From the NCBI RefSeq assembly GCF_004211145.1, contig NZ_SEBS01000017.1, positions 1 through 64,000 of the forward strand: DNA of 64,000 bases, given 5' to 3'. This document shows, piece after piece, positions 53,334 through 61,861 of this stretch (position 1 is the first letter of the stretch; each line of letters opens with the position of its first letter). Origin of the DNA: Flavobacterium sp. (GTDB lineage Bacteria; Bacteroidota; Bacteroidia; Flavobacteriales; Flavobacteriaceae). A model generated the notes under the pieces. The model searched no databases. It worked only from the letters and a program-made list of their open reading frames with translations, and had not been told where the DNA came from. The position numbers were made by a program, and so were the translations under genes.

Positions 53334-55277
53334 ATGAGAGTTTGCGTGAGCCTCATTCTAGTCGGAATCCTTATTCTGACGAATTTTTCGGGATTTGCCC
53401 AAACGCGTGAAATCGGTAAAGTAACGATCGGAGAACTTGAGCAAAAACGGCACGATAACGATACGTCGGCGGTTGCGGCCTATTTGTTCAAACGCACGAA
53501 AGTAAAATATGGGCGGGACGGGCAAGGCTACATCGAAGTCATTACCGAAACGCAGGCAAAGATCAAGATTTACGACAAAAAGGGTTACGACTACGCGAAT
53601 TACGAAGATTATTTTTTCGCGTTTGGCGGAGATAAAATCACCGTGAAAGAAGCGGCTACGTACAATCTTGTCGACGGGAAGATCGAAAAGACGAAGATGA
53701 AAAGCGAGAGCGAATTCGAGACAAAAGTGACGAAAGGCCTGCGTTCTAAAAAATTCACGTTGCCCAACGTCAGGGAAGGTTCCATCATCGAATATCGCGT
53801 GATAAAACGATCGGGCGGAATCAGCAAACTCAGGGATTTTTATTTCCAACACGAGATTCCCGTCGATTACGCCGAATATCAAGTCAATTTGCCCGAAAGG
53901 TTCAAGTACAACAAAATCGTGAGCGGCCATCTCAAGCCGAAACTTGTAGAGAACACCGCATACATAGCCGGCGAAGGAACTCAAATGGTCAGCGTATATT
54001 CGATAGAGGACGTTCCTGCTTTGAAAGAGGAGGAATATGTCACCAACATCGATAACTTCAGGTCGCATGTGCAATGTGAGCTTTCAGCTGTCGAAGATTC
54101 GTACGGCATCGTCCGAAACGTCTCGAGCGATTGGCCGCTTATCGTAAAAGCGATTTACGAGGACGAGGATTTCGGAACCCAAATCGAAAAAACAGGATAT
54201 TTTGAAGACGATATCAAGCCGATCCTGGCCAACGCGAAAACGCCGTCTGAAAAGATAAACGCCATTTTTGCGTTCGTACAATCACGTATGTCCTGGAATG
54301 AATATAAAGGATTTACGTGCGACGATGGAGTAAAGGCAGCTTATAAAAATAAGGTAGGAAACGCCGCCGAAATAAACCTGATGCTCGTTTCCATGCTGCG
54401 TTACGCGGGTCTCGAAGCAAGTCCCATATTGGTCAGTACGCGTGAAAACGGGATTTCTTATTTTCCGAGCGTAATGGCGTTCGACTATGTGATCTGCGGT
54501 GTCTGGGACGAAAAAGGGCAGGTGTTGCTCGATGCCACGCACAAATATTCACGGCCGGGAATTTTGCCCGAGCGTGCGATAAATTGGTTCGGGCGGATGG
54601 TTTCAAAAAACGGAGCGTACAAAGACATCGAGCTGATTCCTGAAAAACCGTCGAACGAGGTAATCACGTTGCTGGCTGCGCTTGATAAGAACGGTGGCAT
54701 GAAAGGCAAATTGCGCAATAATTTTTTTGATTACAATGCGATGAGATATCGTGAAAAATATTCGGGATTGAGCAAAGATTTGTGTGCCGAACTTACTGAA
54801 AAACGTTTCAACGGAATCCAAATATCGGATTATGAAATCAAAGATCGGGACGATTTGACCAAACCTGTAGAGGAATCGTATACATTTGAACATTCGAACG
54901 TCGCCGACGTAATGGGTGATAAGATGTATTTCTCACCAATGCTTTTCCTTGGGCTCGAGAGAAACCCGTTCGTTCAGGAGGAAAGGCAATATCCCGTCGA
55001 TTTCGTTTTTCCGTACAAGGACAAATTTATAATTAGTATCAAATTGCCTGAAAATTACGTCGTCGAATCGGTACCTCAAGAAACGAATCTTGGTACTGAA
55101 ACCAACATCGGGATTTTCAAATATTCGATCTTGCCCAAAGGCGATCACGTGCAGATCGTCGTGCAGTACGAAATCAGCACGGCCATCGTGCCCGAGGACG
55201 GCTATGAAATTCTCAAGGAATTTTTCAGTCAGATGATTTCGAAGCAGCAACAAAAAATAGTTTTAAAGAAAGTGTAA
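53334..55277 (+). CDS. DUF3857 protein with degenerate transglutaminase-like site (second copy)
   Basis: The 647-residue protein is a close paralogue of the preceding one (shared LPNVREGSIIEYRV, EYVTNIDNFRSHV, YEDEDFGTQ, KNKVGNAAEINLMLVSMLRYAGL, MYFSPMLFLGLERNPF). It begins MRVCVSLILVGILILTNFSGFAQ (signal peptide). The catalytic Cys is Ala344 (GNAAEIN), the His is Tyr385 (FDYVI), and Asp400 (LLDAT) is kept. It probably arose by tandem duplication. Its stop overlaps the next start by one base (TAATG), linking it to the MazG-like gene. Confidence 0.83.
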   Translation: MRVCVSLILVGILILTNFSGFAQTREIGKVTIGELEQKRHDNDTSAVAAYLFKRTKVKYGRDGQGYIEVITETQAKIKIYDKKGYDYANYEDYFFAFGGDKITVKEAATYNLVDGKIEKTKMKSESEFETKVTKGLRSKKFTLPNVREGSIIEYRVIKRSGGISKLRDFYFQHEIPVDYAEYQVNLPERFKYNKIVSGHLKPKLVENTAYIAGEGTQMVSVYSIEDVPALKEEEYVTNIDNFRSHVQCELSAVEDSYGIVRNVSSDWPLIVKAIYEDEDFGTQIEKTGYFEDDIKPILANAKTPSEKINAIFAFVQSRMSWNEYKGFTCDDGVKAAYKNKVGNAAEINLMLVSMLRYAGLEASPILVSTRENGISYFPSVMAFDYVICGVWDEKGQVLLDATHKYSRPGILPERAINWFGRMVSKNGAYKDIELIPEKPSNEVITLLAALDKNGGMKGKLRNNFFDYNAMRYREKYSGLSKDLCAELTEKRFNGIQISDYEIKDRDDLTKPVEESYTFEHSNVADVMGDKMYFSPMLFLGLERNPFVQEERQYPVDFVFPYKDKFIISIKLPENYVVESVPQETNLGTETNIGIFKYSILPKGDHVQIVVQYEISTAIVPEDGYEILKEFFSQMISKQQQKIVLKKV

Positions 55278-55603
55278 TGGATATCAAAAATGCCCAAATT
55301 GAAGTAGACAACTGGATCAAAGACCACGGCGTACGCTATTTCAACGAACTTACGAACATGGCGCAACTCACCGAGGAAGTTGGCGAGGTCGCGCGCATCA
55401 TCGCACGTCGTTATGGCGAGCAATCGGAAAAGGAGAGCGACAAGAACAAGGATCTCGGTGAGGAATTGGCCGATGTCGTCTTCGTCGTACTCTGTCTCGC
55501 CAACCAAACCGGCGTCGACCTGCAAGCCGCTTTCGACAAGAAAATGGACGTGAAGACGAAACGCGACCACGACCGCCATCACGGCAACGAAAAGTTAAAA
55601 TAG
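55277..55603 (+). CDS. MazG-like nucleotide pyrophosphohydrolase
   Basis: The 108-residue all-alpha protein starts MDIKNAQIEVDNWIKDHGVRYF and has the metal-binding pattern EExxE (E33, E34, E37 in LTEEVGEVARI) and ExxD (E63, D66 in GEELADVVFV). Such MazG/DUF84-like enzymes hydrolyse noncanonical or excess NTPs to NMP and PPi. The C-terminus is charged (KTKRDHDRHHGNEKLK). The gene overlaps the DUF3857 stop by one base, so it is coupled to that operon, and is followed after 8 bases by a small membrane protein. Confidence 0.88.
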   Translation: MDIKNAQIEVDNWIKDHGVRYFNELTNMAQLTEEVGEVARIIARRYGEQSEKESDKNKDLGEELADVVFVVLCLANQTGVDLQAAFDKKMDVKTKRDHDRHHGNEKLK

Positions 55604-55611
55604 AGAATACG

Positions 55612-55941
55612 ATGGACCCGTATTTCAATAGGCATCAAATGGATTTTATCCGTTTCGGACGACGGGCGACCTTCATCTCGCTTGCCATTGGGAGCACGAT
55701 CATCGCATGGTATTATCTTACGGCATTTTTGGGAATCGCGTTCGTTGGGATTTTTCATTTGCTGGCGTCGGTTATTCTTAGCAGTTGGGTAATTGTCCGC
55801 ATCATCGGATTTTACCGCAAACGCAGATCACCTAAGAAAGAAATTCTCGCGACACTCGCGTTTATCGCGTTGAGTTACGCGCTTGCGGCATTTTATCTTT
55901 ACGTCGGGTTGCGCACGTATTCGAATTCGGAGTTCGACTGA
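55612..55941 (+). CDS. small three-helix membrane protein of unknown function
   Basis: The 109-residue protein has a short polar N-terminus (MDPYFNRHQMDFIRFGRR), helices at about 19-41, 42-64 and 79-100, and a basic loop IIGFYRKRRSPKKEIL between the second and third. No family was recognised. By the positive-inside rule the basic loop is cytoplasmic. It sits between the MazG-like gene and aroA on the same strand, 8 bases from the former. Confidence 0.7.
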   Translation: MDPYFNRHQMDFIRFGRRATFISLAIGSTIIAWYYLTAFLGIAFVGIFHLLASVILSSWVIVRIIGFYRKRRSPKKEILATLAFIALSYALAAFYLYVGLRTYSNSEFD

Positions 55942-55998
55942 TTTCACTTCGGAAAAGACGGAAATTCGCCGTAATTTCGCACCTCGAAACCTTTACAG

Positions 55999-57234
55999 AT
56001 GAATCTCGCACTGCGCACGACTCCCGATAGACATTTACTCAACGCGAAGCTTGCCGTCACGGGAAGCAAATCCGAAACGAATCGGTTGTTGCTGCTACAG
56101 GCATTATTCCCGCAAATTTCGATCGAAAACATTTCCATTTCTGACGATTCGATCGCGATGACCGAAGCGCTTTCGAGCGAATCTGACAGCGTCGATATCC
56201 ATCACGCAGGAACAGCGATGCGTTTCCTCACGGCGTATTTCGCGATCCAGCACGGACGAACCGTTACGCTCACGGGTTCGGCGAGAATGCAGGAACGACC
56301 GATCAGGATTCTGGTCGAGGCGTTACGCGATTTGGGCGCCGATATTTCGTACGAAAAAAACGAAGGATTTCCACCTTTGAAAATCACTGGAAAAAAGCTC
56401 ACGCAAAGCAATGTAATACTTGACGCCGGAGTCAGCAGCCAATATATTTCGGCACTTTTACTGATTGCTCCGAAACTCGAAAACGGCCTAGAACTCACGC
56501 TCGACGGTAAGATCACTTCGATTCCGTATATCAACATGACCGTCGCGCTTTTGAATGAGATCGGCATCGACGCGAAATTTTCCGAGAATGTCATTTCAAT
56601 CGAACCCGGCGCCCTGAACCCTGAACCTTGCGCCTTGACAGTCGAATCCGATTGGTCGTCGGCGTCGTATTTTTACTCAATTATCGCTTTGTCCGACATG
56701 GGAGCGCGAATCACACTTTCGTCATATAAAGAAAACAGTTTACAAGGCGACAGCGCACTCTCGGAAATCTACAAAGTTTTCGGTGTCGAAACCACGTTCG
56801 ATGAAAATTCGATCACACTGACGAAAGCGAAAAATTGTCAACTGTCAATTATCAATTGTCAATTAAACCACACGCCCGACATCGCCCAAACGATTGCCGT
56901 AACTGCTTTCGGCCTGGGAATCGGTTGCGAACTCACAGGTTTGCACACGCTTAAAATAAAGGAAACCGACCGGCTTGAAGCGCTGAAAACCGAACTCACG
57001 AAACTCGGCGCGAAGGTTTCGGTTACCGACGACAGTCTTTCGCTCGAAGCGTCGGGAGCAATAAAATCAGGAATCGCGATCGACACATACAACGATCACA
57101 GGATGGCGATGGCGTTCGCTCCATTGGCGTTGAAAACCGAGATTTTGATCAATGACGCCGAAGTGGTTTCGAAATCCTTTCCGACATTTTGGGAAGACTT
57201 GAAAGCACTGGGTTTTGTTGTCGGCAATGTTTAG
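55999..57234 (+). CDS. aroA: 3-phosphoshikimate 1-carboxyvinyltransferase (EPSP synthase)
   Basis: The 411-residue protein shows EPSP synthase signatures: TGSKSETNRLLLLQAL (PEP site), IHHAGTAMRFLTAYFA, LTGSARMQERPIRILVEALRDLGA, VDAG-like LDAGVSSQYISALLLIAP, ESDWSSASYFYSI, ETDRLEALKTELTKLGA and TYNDHRMAMAFAPLAL. The DRL and NDHRM catalytic elements are intact, so it should work. It makes EPSP from shikimate 3-phosphate and PEP. It is unusual in holding two in-frame stretches that look like the intergenic short-word repeats (residues 203-213 and 279-289). Confidence 0.93.
   Translation: MNLALRTTPDRHLLNAKLAVTGSKSETNRLLLLQALFPQISIENISISDDSIAMTEALSSESDSVDIHHAGTAMRFLTAYFAIQHGRTVTLTGSARMQERPIRILVEALRDLGADISYEKNEGFPPLKITGKKLTQSNVILDAGVSSQYISALLLIAPKLENGLELTLDGKITSIPYINMTVALLNEIGIDAKFSENVISIEPGALNPEPCALTVESDWSSASYFYSIIALSDMGARITLSSYKENSLQGDSALSEIYKVFGVETTFDENSITLTKAKNCQLSIINCQLNHTPDIAQTIAVTAFGLGIGCELTGLHTLKIKETDRLEALKTELTKLGAKVSVTDDSLSLEASGAIKSGIAIDTYNDHRMAMAFAPLALKTEILINDAEVVSKSFPTFWEDLKALGFVVGNV
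56610..56638 (+). repeat. short-word repeat inside aroA, first
   Basis: cgccctgaaccctgaaccttgcgccttga-type DNA encodes PGALNPEPCAL (residues 203-213), directly before the conserved TVESDWSSASY. The ccctgaa word repeats twice; the codon use and residues are unlike the rest of the gene. Confidence 0.55.
56833..56864 (+). repeat. short-word repeat inside aroA, second
   Basis: Four near-copies of ttgtcaatt (one as ttgtcaact) encode NCQLSIINCQL (residues 279-289), just before conserved HTPDIAQTIA. The same word forms the intergenic array at 27851-27882. Confidence 0.7.
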
Positions 57235-57289
57235 GATTTAGTGTTTTGCAGGTCTAAACGCCAAACCCTAAACAAATAACACAAAACAC

Positions 57290-57321
57290 TTGACAACGCC
57301 TATCTCACAATCGTATATTTG
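57290..57321 (+). promoter_or_regulatory. Bacteroidetes-type promoter of queA
   Basis: TTG(AC) at 57290-57292 and TATATTTG at 57314-57321, 21 bases apart, both perfect consensus. The ATG follows at 57375. Confidence 0.7.
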
Positions 57322-57374
57322 CATCCGAAAGCGCGAGTCTTATTTAACTTAAAACCTTGCGCGTCAACTTCTGC

Positions 57375-58424
57375 ATGAAATTATCACATTTCAATTTCAA
57401 TCTCCCAAAAGATCTTTTAGCCGAATTTCCAGCCGAAAACAGGGACGAATCACGCCTTATGGTCGTCGATCGCAAGAAAAAAACCATCGAACACAAAATG
57501 TTTAAGGATGTGATCGATTATTTCGACGACGGCGACGTACTTATTTTGAACAATACTAAAGTTTTCCCTGCGCGTTTGTATGGAAACAAAGAAAAAACAG
57601 GTGCGCGCATCGAGGTTTTCTTGCTTCGCGAACTTAACTCGGAGCAGCGTTTGTGGGACGTTTTGGTCGATCCGGCGCGAAAAATCCGTATAGGAAATAA
57701 ATTGTATTTCGGAGATGACGATTCACTCGTTGCCGAAGTTATCGACAACACAACCTCACGCGGACGTACATTGCGTTTCCTTTACGACGGTTCGTACGAG
57801 GAATTCCGCAACAAATTGACCGAACTTGGCGAAACGCCGATTCCAAAATACATCAACCGCGAGGTCGTTCCTGAGGACGCCGAGCGTTACCAGACCATCT
57901 ATGCCAAAGAAGAAGGCGCGGTCGCGGCTCCAACCGCTGGATTGCACTTCTCTCGCCATTTGCTTAAACGCCTTGAAATCAAAGGTGTTGATTTTGCTGA
58001 GGTTACGCTTCACGTCGGTCTTGGAACGTTCAACCCGGTTGAGGTAGAAGATTTGTCGAAACACAAAATGGATTCCGAGGAATTGAAAATCACTCAAGAG
58101 GCCTGCGATATCGTGAACAATGCGAAAGCCAAAAAAGGCCGTATTTGCGCGGTTGGGACGACGACGATGCGTGCCATCGAAAGCTCGGTTTCATCGGCAA
58201 GAACATTGAATCCGTATGACGGTTGGACGAACAAGTTCATTTTCCCGCCTTACGATTTCTCGATCGCCGACTGTATGATCACGAATTTCCACACTCCGAA
58301 ATCGACTTTGTTGATGATGATTTCGGCTTTCACAGGTCATGATCTCATGAAAAAAGCATACGACGAAGCGATCAAAGAGGGATATAAGTTTTATTCTTAT
58401 GGAGACGCGATGTTGATTATTTGA
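57375..58424 (+). CDS. queA: S-adenosylmethionine:tRNA ribosyltransferase-isomerase
   Basis: The 349-residue protein starts [33 protein letters not shown]; six upstream codons from an alternative start are dropped. QueA signatures are [75 protein letters not shown] and [31 protein letters not shown]. It transfers the ribosyl part of SAM to preQ1 in tRNA during queuosine synthesis. It has its own promoter and a strong terminator at 58492-58523. It is another SAM user in this window. Confidence 0.96.
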   Translation: MKLSHFNFNLPKDLLAEFPAENRDESRLMVVDRKKKTIEHKMFKDVIDYFDDGDVLILNNTKVFPARLYGNKEKTGARIEVFLLRELNSEQRLWDVLVDPARKIRIGNKLYFGDDDSLVAEVIDNTTSRGRTLRFLYDGSYEEFRNKLTELGETPIPKYINREVVPEDAERYQTIYAKEEGAVAAPTAGLHFSRHLLKRLEIKGVDFAEVTLHVGLGTFNPVEVEDLSKHKMDSEELKITQEACDIVNNAKAKKGRICAVGTTTMRAIESSVSSARTLNPYDGWTNKFIFPPYDFSIADCMITNFHTPKSTLLMMISAFTGHDLMKKAYDEAIKEGYKFYSYGDAMLII

Positions 58425-58491
58425 GTTCAAAGTACAAAGTACAAAGTACAAAGTTCAAAGTTCAAAGTACAGAGTGCTAGGTGCAAAGTTT

Positions 58492-58523
58492 AAATCCCGT
58501 TCGAAAGAGCGGGATTTTTTTTT
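58492..58523 (+). terminator. terminator after queA
   Basis: AAATCCCGTTC pairs with GAGCGGGATTT (one G-U) around gaaa, then nine or more T. The 67 bases before it are tcaaagtacaaag words. Confidence 0.88.
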
Positions 58524-58581
58524 GGATGCGTTTGATATTCAGAAACTTTGAACTTTGAAATCTAAACTTTAAATGAATAAT

Positions 58582-58803
58582 GAACCTAAATCTCCAACGG
58601 CAGACAACGACTCAAATCAACAAATCAACGAATCAACGAATCAACCAATATTGTCGAACCTAAATCCCCAACGGCAGACAACGACTCAAATCAGCAAATC
58701 AACAAATCAACAAATCAACCAAGAATGGTGAACCTAAATCCCCAACGGCAGACAACGATTCAAATCAACGAATCAAGAAATCAACAAATCAACCAATAAC
58801 CAA
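58582..58803. repeat. three 74-bp tandem repeats upstream of kynU
   Basis: Units start with gaacctaaatc at 58582, 58656 and 58730, exact 74-base spacing. Each has gaacctaaatcyccaacggcagacaacga followed by caaatcaacaaatcaa words. They lie between the queA terminator and the kynU promoter, filling most of the 442-base gap. Confidence 0.9.
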
Positions 58804-58840
58804 CGAATCAACAAAACACCAAACTATTCAAAACAATCAC

Positions 58841-58848
58841 TAAATTTG
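58841..58848 (+). promoter_or_regulatory. -7 box (TAAATTTG) of kynU
   Basis: Perfect TAnnTTTG 18 bases before the ATG at 58867, directly after the repeat zone; no clear TTG at -33. Confidence 0.5.
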
Positions 58849-58866
58849 CGAACCAACTACAACAAC

Positions 58867-60144
58867 ATGTTCCAAAATACCCGCGAATACGCGCAACAAC
58901 TCGATTCCCAAGACAAAATCGCACAGTATCGCGACGAATTTATTTTTCCGAAAGTGAACGACAAGCAAGTCATTTACTTCACCGGAAATTCACTCGGGCT
59001 GCAACCCAAACGCGCCAAGAAATTCGTCGACGACATCATGGATGATTGGGCGAACCTTGCCGTCGAAGGTCATTTTTATGCCCAGAAACCTTGGTGGGAT
59101 TATCACGAGCGATTCGCCGATCCGTTGAGTAAAGTCGTAGGCGCGTTGCCGAGCGAAGTTGCGGTGATGAATACGCTGACGGTGAATTTGCACTTGCTAA
59201 TGGTTTCGTTTTATCGCCCGACGGCAAAGCGTTTCAAAATCATCTGCGAAGAAAAAGCATTTCCGAGCGACCAATATATGTTGCAGTCGCAGGTGAAATT
59301 CCACGGTTTCGATCCGAAAGATGCGATCGTCGAAATCAAAAGGCGTGAAGGCGAACACAACATCCGACACGAAGACATTCTCGCCAAGATCGATGAGGTC
59401 GGCGATGAACTTGCACTGTTGCTCATGGGCGGAGTGAATTATTACACGGGACAGGTTTTCGACATGAAGTCGATTACTGAGTACGCACATTCAAAAGGCG
59501 CGGTCGTCGGTTGGGATTTGGCGCACGCGGCCGGAAACATCAAACTTGAGCTTCACGATTGGAACGTCGATTTCGCGGCTTGGTGTTCGTACAAATACAT
59601 GAATTCGGGTCCGGGAAATGCGTCGGGTTGTTTCGTGCACGAAAAGCATCATTCCGATCCGAAACTCAATCGATTCGCCGGCTGGTGGGGACATAACAAG
59701 GAACGACGCTTCAAGATGGAGCCCGAATTCGATCCCGTGCAAGGCGCGAACGGTTGGCAAATCTCGAATCTTCCGGTAATCACGTTGGCGCCTTACTTGG
59801 CGTCGGTGGAAATGTTCGATGAGGTCGGAATGGATGCACTGATTGAAAAACGCGACAAAATCACGGCTTATTTGGAATTCATCCTGCAAGAGATCGACAA
59901 GGAAGTCGACAGCAATTTTGAAATTATCACGCCGTCAAATCCCAAAGAGCGCGCGTGCCAGTTGTCGGTTTATTTACACGGAGAGGGCCGAAACCTGTTC
60001 GATTACCTCATGAAAAATGGCGTGATCACCGATTGGCGCGAACCCAACGTAATCCGATTGGCGCCCGTGCCTTTATATTGTTCGTTTGAGGATATGTACG
60101 ATTTCGGGCAGGTTTTAAAAGCAGGCATCAAATCATTGCATTAA
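58867..60144 (+). CDS. kynU: kynureninase
   Basis: The 425-residue PLP enzyme starts MFQNTREYAQQLDSQDKIAQYRDEF; a TTG seven codons earlier overlaps the -7 box and is rejected. The PLP lysine is Lys243 in AAWCSYKYMNSGPG. Other sites are YFTGNSLGLQPK, NTLTVNLHLLMVSFYRPT, FPSDQYMLQSQ, GWDLAHAAGN (Asp217) and RFAGWWGHNKERRFKM. It cleaves kynurenine or 3-hydroxykynurenine to anthranilate or 3-hydroxyanthranilate plus alanine. A kynurenine 3-monooxygenase gene begins at 63830, so the pathway likely runs via 3-hydroxyanthranilate. Confidence 0.96.
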   Translation: MFQNTREYAQQLDSQDKIAQYRDEFIFPKVNDKQVIYFTGNSLGLQPKRAKKFVDDIMDDWANLAVEGHFYAQKPWWDYHERFADPLSKVVGALPSEVAVMNTLTVNLHLLMVSFYRPTAKRFKIICEEKAFPSDQYMLQSQVKFHGFDPKDAIVEIKRREGEHNIRHEDILAKIDEVGDELALLLMGGVNYYTGQVFDMKSITEYAHSKGAVVGWDLAHAAGNIKLELHDWNVDFAAWCSYKYMNSGPGNASGCFVHEKHHSDPKLNRFAGWWGHNKERRFKMEPEFDPVQGANGWQISNLPVITLAPYLASVEMFDEVGMDALIEKRDKITAYLEFILQEIDKEVDSNFEIITPSNPKERACQLSVYLHGEGRNLFDYLMKNGVITDWREPNVIRLAPVPLYCSFEDMYDFGQVLKAGIKSLH

Positions 60145-60163
60145 AAAGGTAGCCGAGGATTTC

Positions 60164-60670
60164 ATGCAAATGACGAAACAGACATTTTTGCTTTTTTTCG
60201 GAGTTGTATGCTGCACGATTTTACACCACAGCTGCAAAAAAAATCCCGACTATGAAATTATATATTGGTCGCGAACCGTTTCTCCAAAGAAATGTGGTTA
60301 CGCTATGGGTTATAATCTTTCATCCGATGACAAAAAAACCGCAAAAGTGCAAGTCATGCTCATCGAGAACGCCGAAGGTTTCAAGCCCACGTTCGAATGC
60401 GACGAAATTTCCCGCATGAAACAAAAGATCGAGTTTGATCTGAAACAAGTTTTTGCCGCCCGATGTAATATCGAAATTGAAAAGATCCGATACAAGGAAA
60501 ATACGACTATCGAAGATCTTCAAAATATCATGGATACGCTGGCGACCGAAGAATTAATGATGAAAAGTAATATCGCCGATGACATCAGGGACAAGAAAAT
60601 TTCTGAGAAAGAAGCTTACCGGAAACATCAGGTCTATGTAGATCAGTTATTGACGAAATACGGTCAATGA
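60164..60670 (+). CDS. putative lipoprotein of unknown function
   Basis: The 168-residue protein begins MQMTKQTFLLFFGVVCCTILHHSCKKNPDYEII, a signal with a plausible though poor lipobox (LHHSC). A start two codons later (MTKQ) is equally possible. The mature part is alpha-helical and charged, with MKQKIEFDLKQVFAARCNIEIEKIRYKENTTIEDLQNIMDTLATEELMM, without a recognised domain. It starts 19 bases after kynU on the same strand and may be cotranscribed, but nothing ties it to tryptophan breakdown. Confidence 0.65.
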   Translation: MQMTKQTFLLFFGVVCCTILHHSCKKNPDYEIIYWSRTVSPKKCGYAMGYNLSSDDKKTAKVQVMLIENAEGFKPTFECDEISRMKQKIEFDLKQVFAARCNIEIEKIRYKENTTIEDLQNIMDTLATEELMMKSNIADDIRDKKISEKEAYRKHQVYVDQLLTKYGQ

Positions 60671-60691
60671 GAATGTCACTGATCGTGAAAT

Positions 60692-61651
60692 TTACTCTTC
60701 GCTGCCTTCGCCCATGTCCATTCCCAAATCATTCGGGTCGTCGTTCTCAACTTCCGCCGGTTTCGTATTCAAAGCGACTTCCGATAACGGAACGCCGCCT
60801 TTCACACCGAAATCCAACGTCCGCGTCGGGAACGGAATCGTAATCCCATTCGCGTCATACGCTTTCTTGATACGCTGAATCGCCTGGCTGCCGACTTTTG
60901 AAAACGTGCCTTGTTCGGCGCTGTCGATCCACATCCGTACGCGGAAATTTATCGAATTATCGCCGAATTCGCGAAACATGATCGTCGTGGGCTGCGTCTT
61001 CGAAATGTCCGGAATATCTTTCACGGCCTCGAGTGTCACCTGTTGCACTTTGTCAAGATCTTCGCCATAGGAAACGCCAACATCAAGGTCGAATCGACGT
61101 TTGTTGAGCGTCGTGAAATTCTCTATAGGTTTTTGGAAAACGTCCTTGTTCGGAATCGTGATCAAATGGCCTTGGAACGTCTGAACGACCGTGTCGCGCA
61201 AATTCACTTCCTTCACTTTTCCCATGAATCCGCTGATCTTCACGACGTCGCCAACCTTCAATGGCTTTCTGAACGATATGAAAATCCCCGACATGAAATT
61301 CGACGCGATGTCCTGGAACGCAAACGCGAGCGCCAATCCCAAAATACCGGCCCCGGCCAAGATCGACGTCACGGCTTTGTCGAGATTCAACACGCTAAGC
61401 GCCGTAAACAGCACGATCCCGATCGCAAAAATGTAAACGAACGTCGCGAAAAGATTGTTCAATGTCACGTTATGCGAAACCTTGGCGATTAGCTTGAGCG
61501 CGATACGCCTGAGAAATTTGGCGACATAGAAACCAAGCACGAAAATAATGGCGGCGATGGCGATGTTCGGTAAAATCCGAATGAATTCGCGTCCCCAAGT
61601 GTTGAGTTTTTCAATGAGTAAGTTCGATACGGTGTTCAAGTCGAATTCCAT
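60692..61651 (-). CDS. small-conductance mechanosensitive channel family protein
   Basis: The 319-residue protein has three N-terminal helices (about 25-48, 65-88 and 92-118), the third being the Gly/Ala-rich pore helix ILAGAGILGLALAFAFQDIASNFMSGIFI. The MscS beta-domain (about 125-190; PLKVGDVVKISGFMGKVKEVNLRDTVVQTFQGHLITIPNKDVFQKPIENFT) and the C-terminal alpha/beta domain follow. It opens under membrane tension to protect against osmotic downshock. The tail is acidic (DDPNDLGMDMGEGSEE). It is convergent with the putative lipoprotein gene and seems to stand alone. Confidence 0.93.
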   Translation of the reverse strand: MEFDLNTVSNLLIEKLNTWGREFIRILPNIAIAAIIFVLGFYVAKFLRRIALKLIAKVSHNVTLNNLFATFVYIFAIGIVLFTALSVLNLDKAVTSILAGAGILGLALAFAFQDIASNFMSGIFISFRKPLKVGDVVKISGFMGKVKEVNLRDTVVQTFQGHLITIPNKDVFQKPIENFTTLNKRRFDLDVGVSYGEDLDKVQQVTLEAVKDIPDISKTQPTTIMFREFGDNSINFRVRMWIDSAEQGTFSKVGSQAIQRIKKAYDANGITIPFPTRTLDFGVKGGVPLSEVALNTKPAEVENDDPNDLGMDMGEGSEE

Positions 61652-61861
61652 GCGATTGGTTTTTTTGTTGGGATTTCAAGTTACGGATGCTGTCCGGCAA
61701 ATTCGTTATACAGGTTTTCGAATGACTTACATAATCTTGTGACATTGGATTCGAATAGTGACATGAATTAGTGCGCAACTATTTGATTATTTGAACGTTA
61801 TGCAACACCCTGTCAGGGTCGTTTTACGTCCTCACAACTCAAATAATATCTCCAGCAAAGT

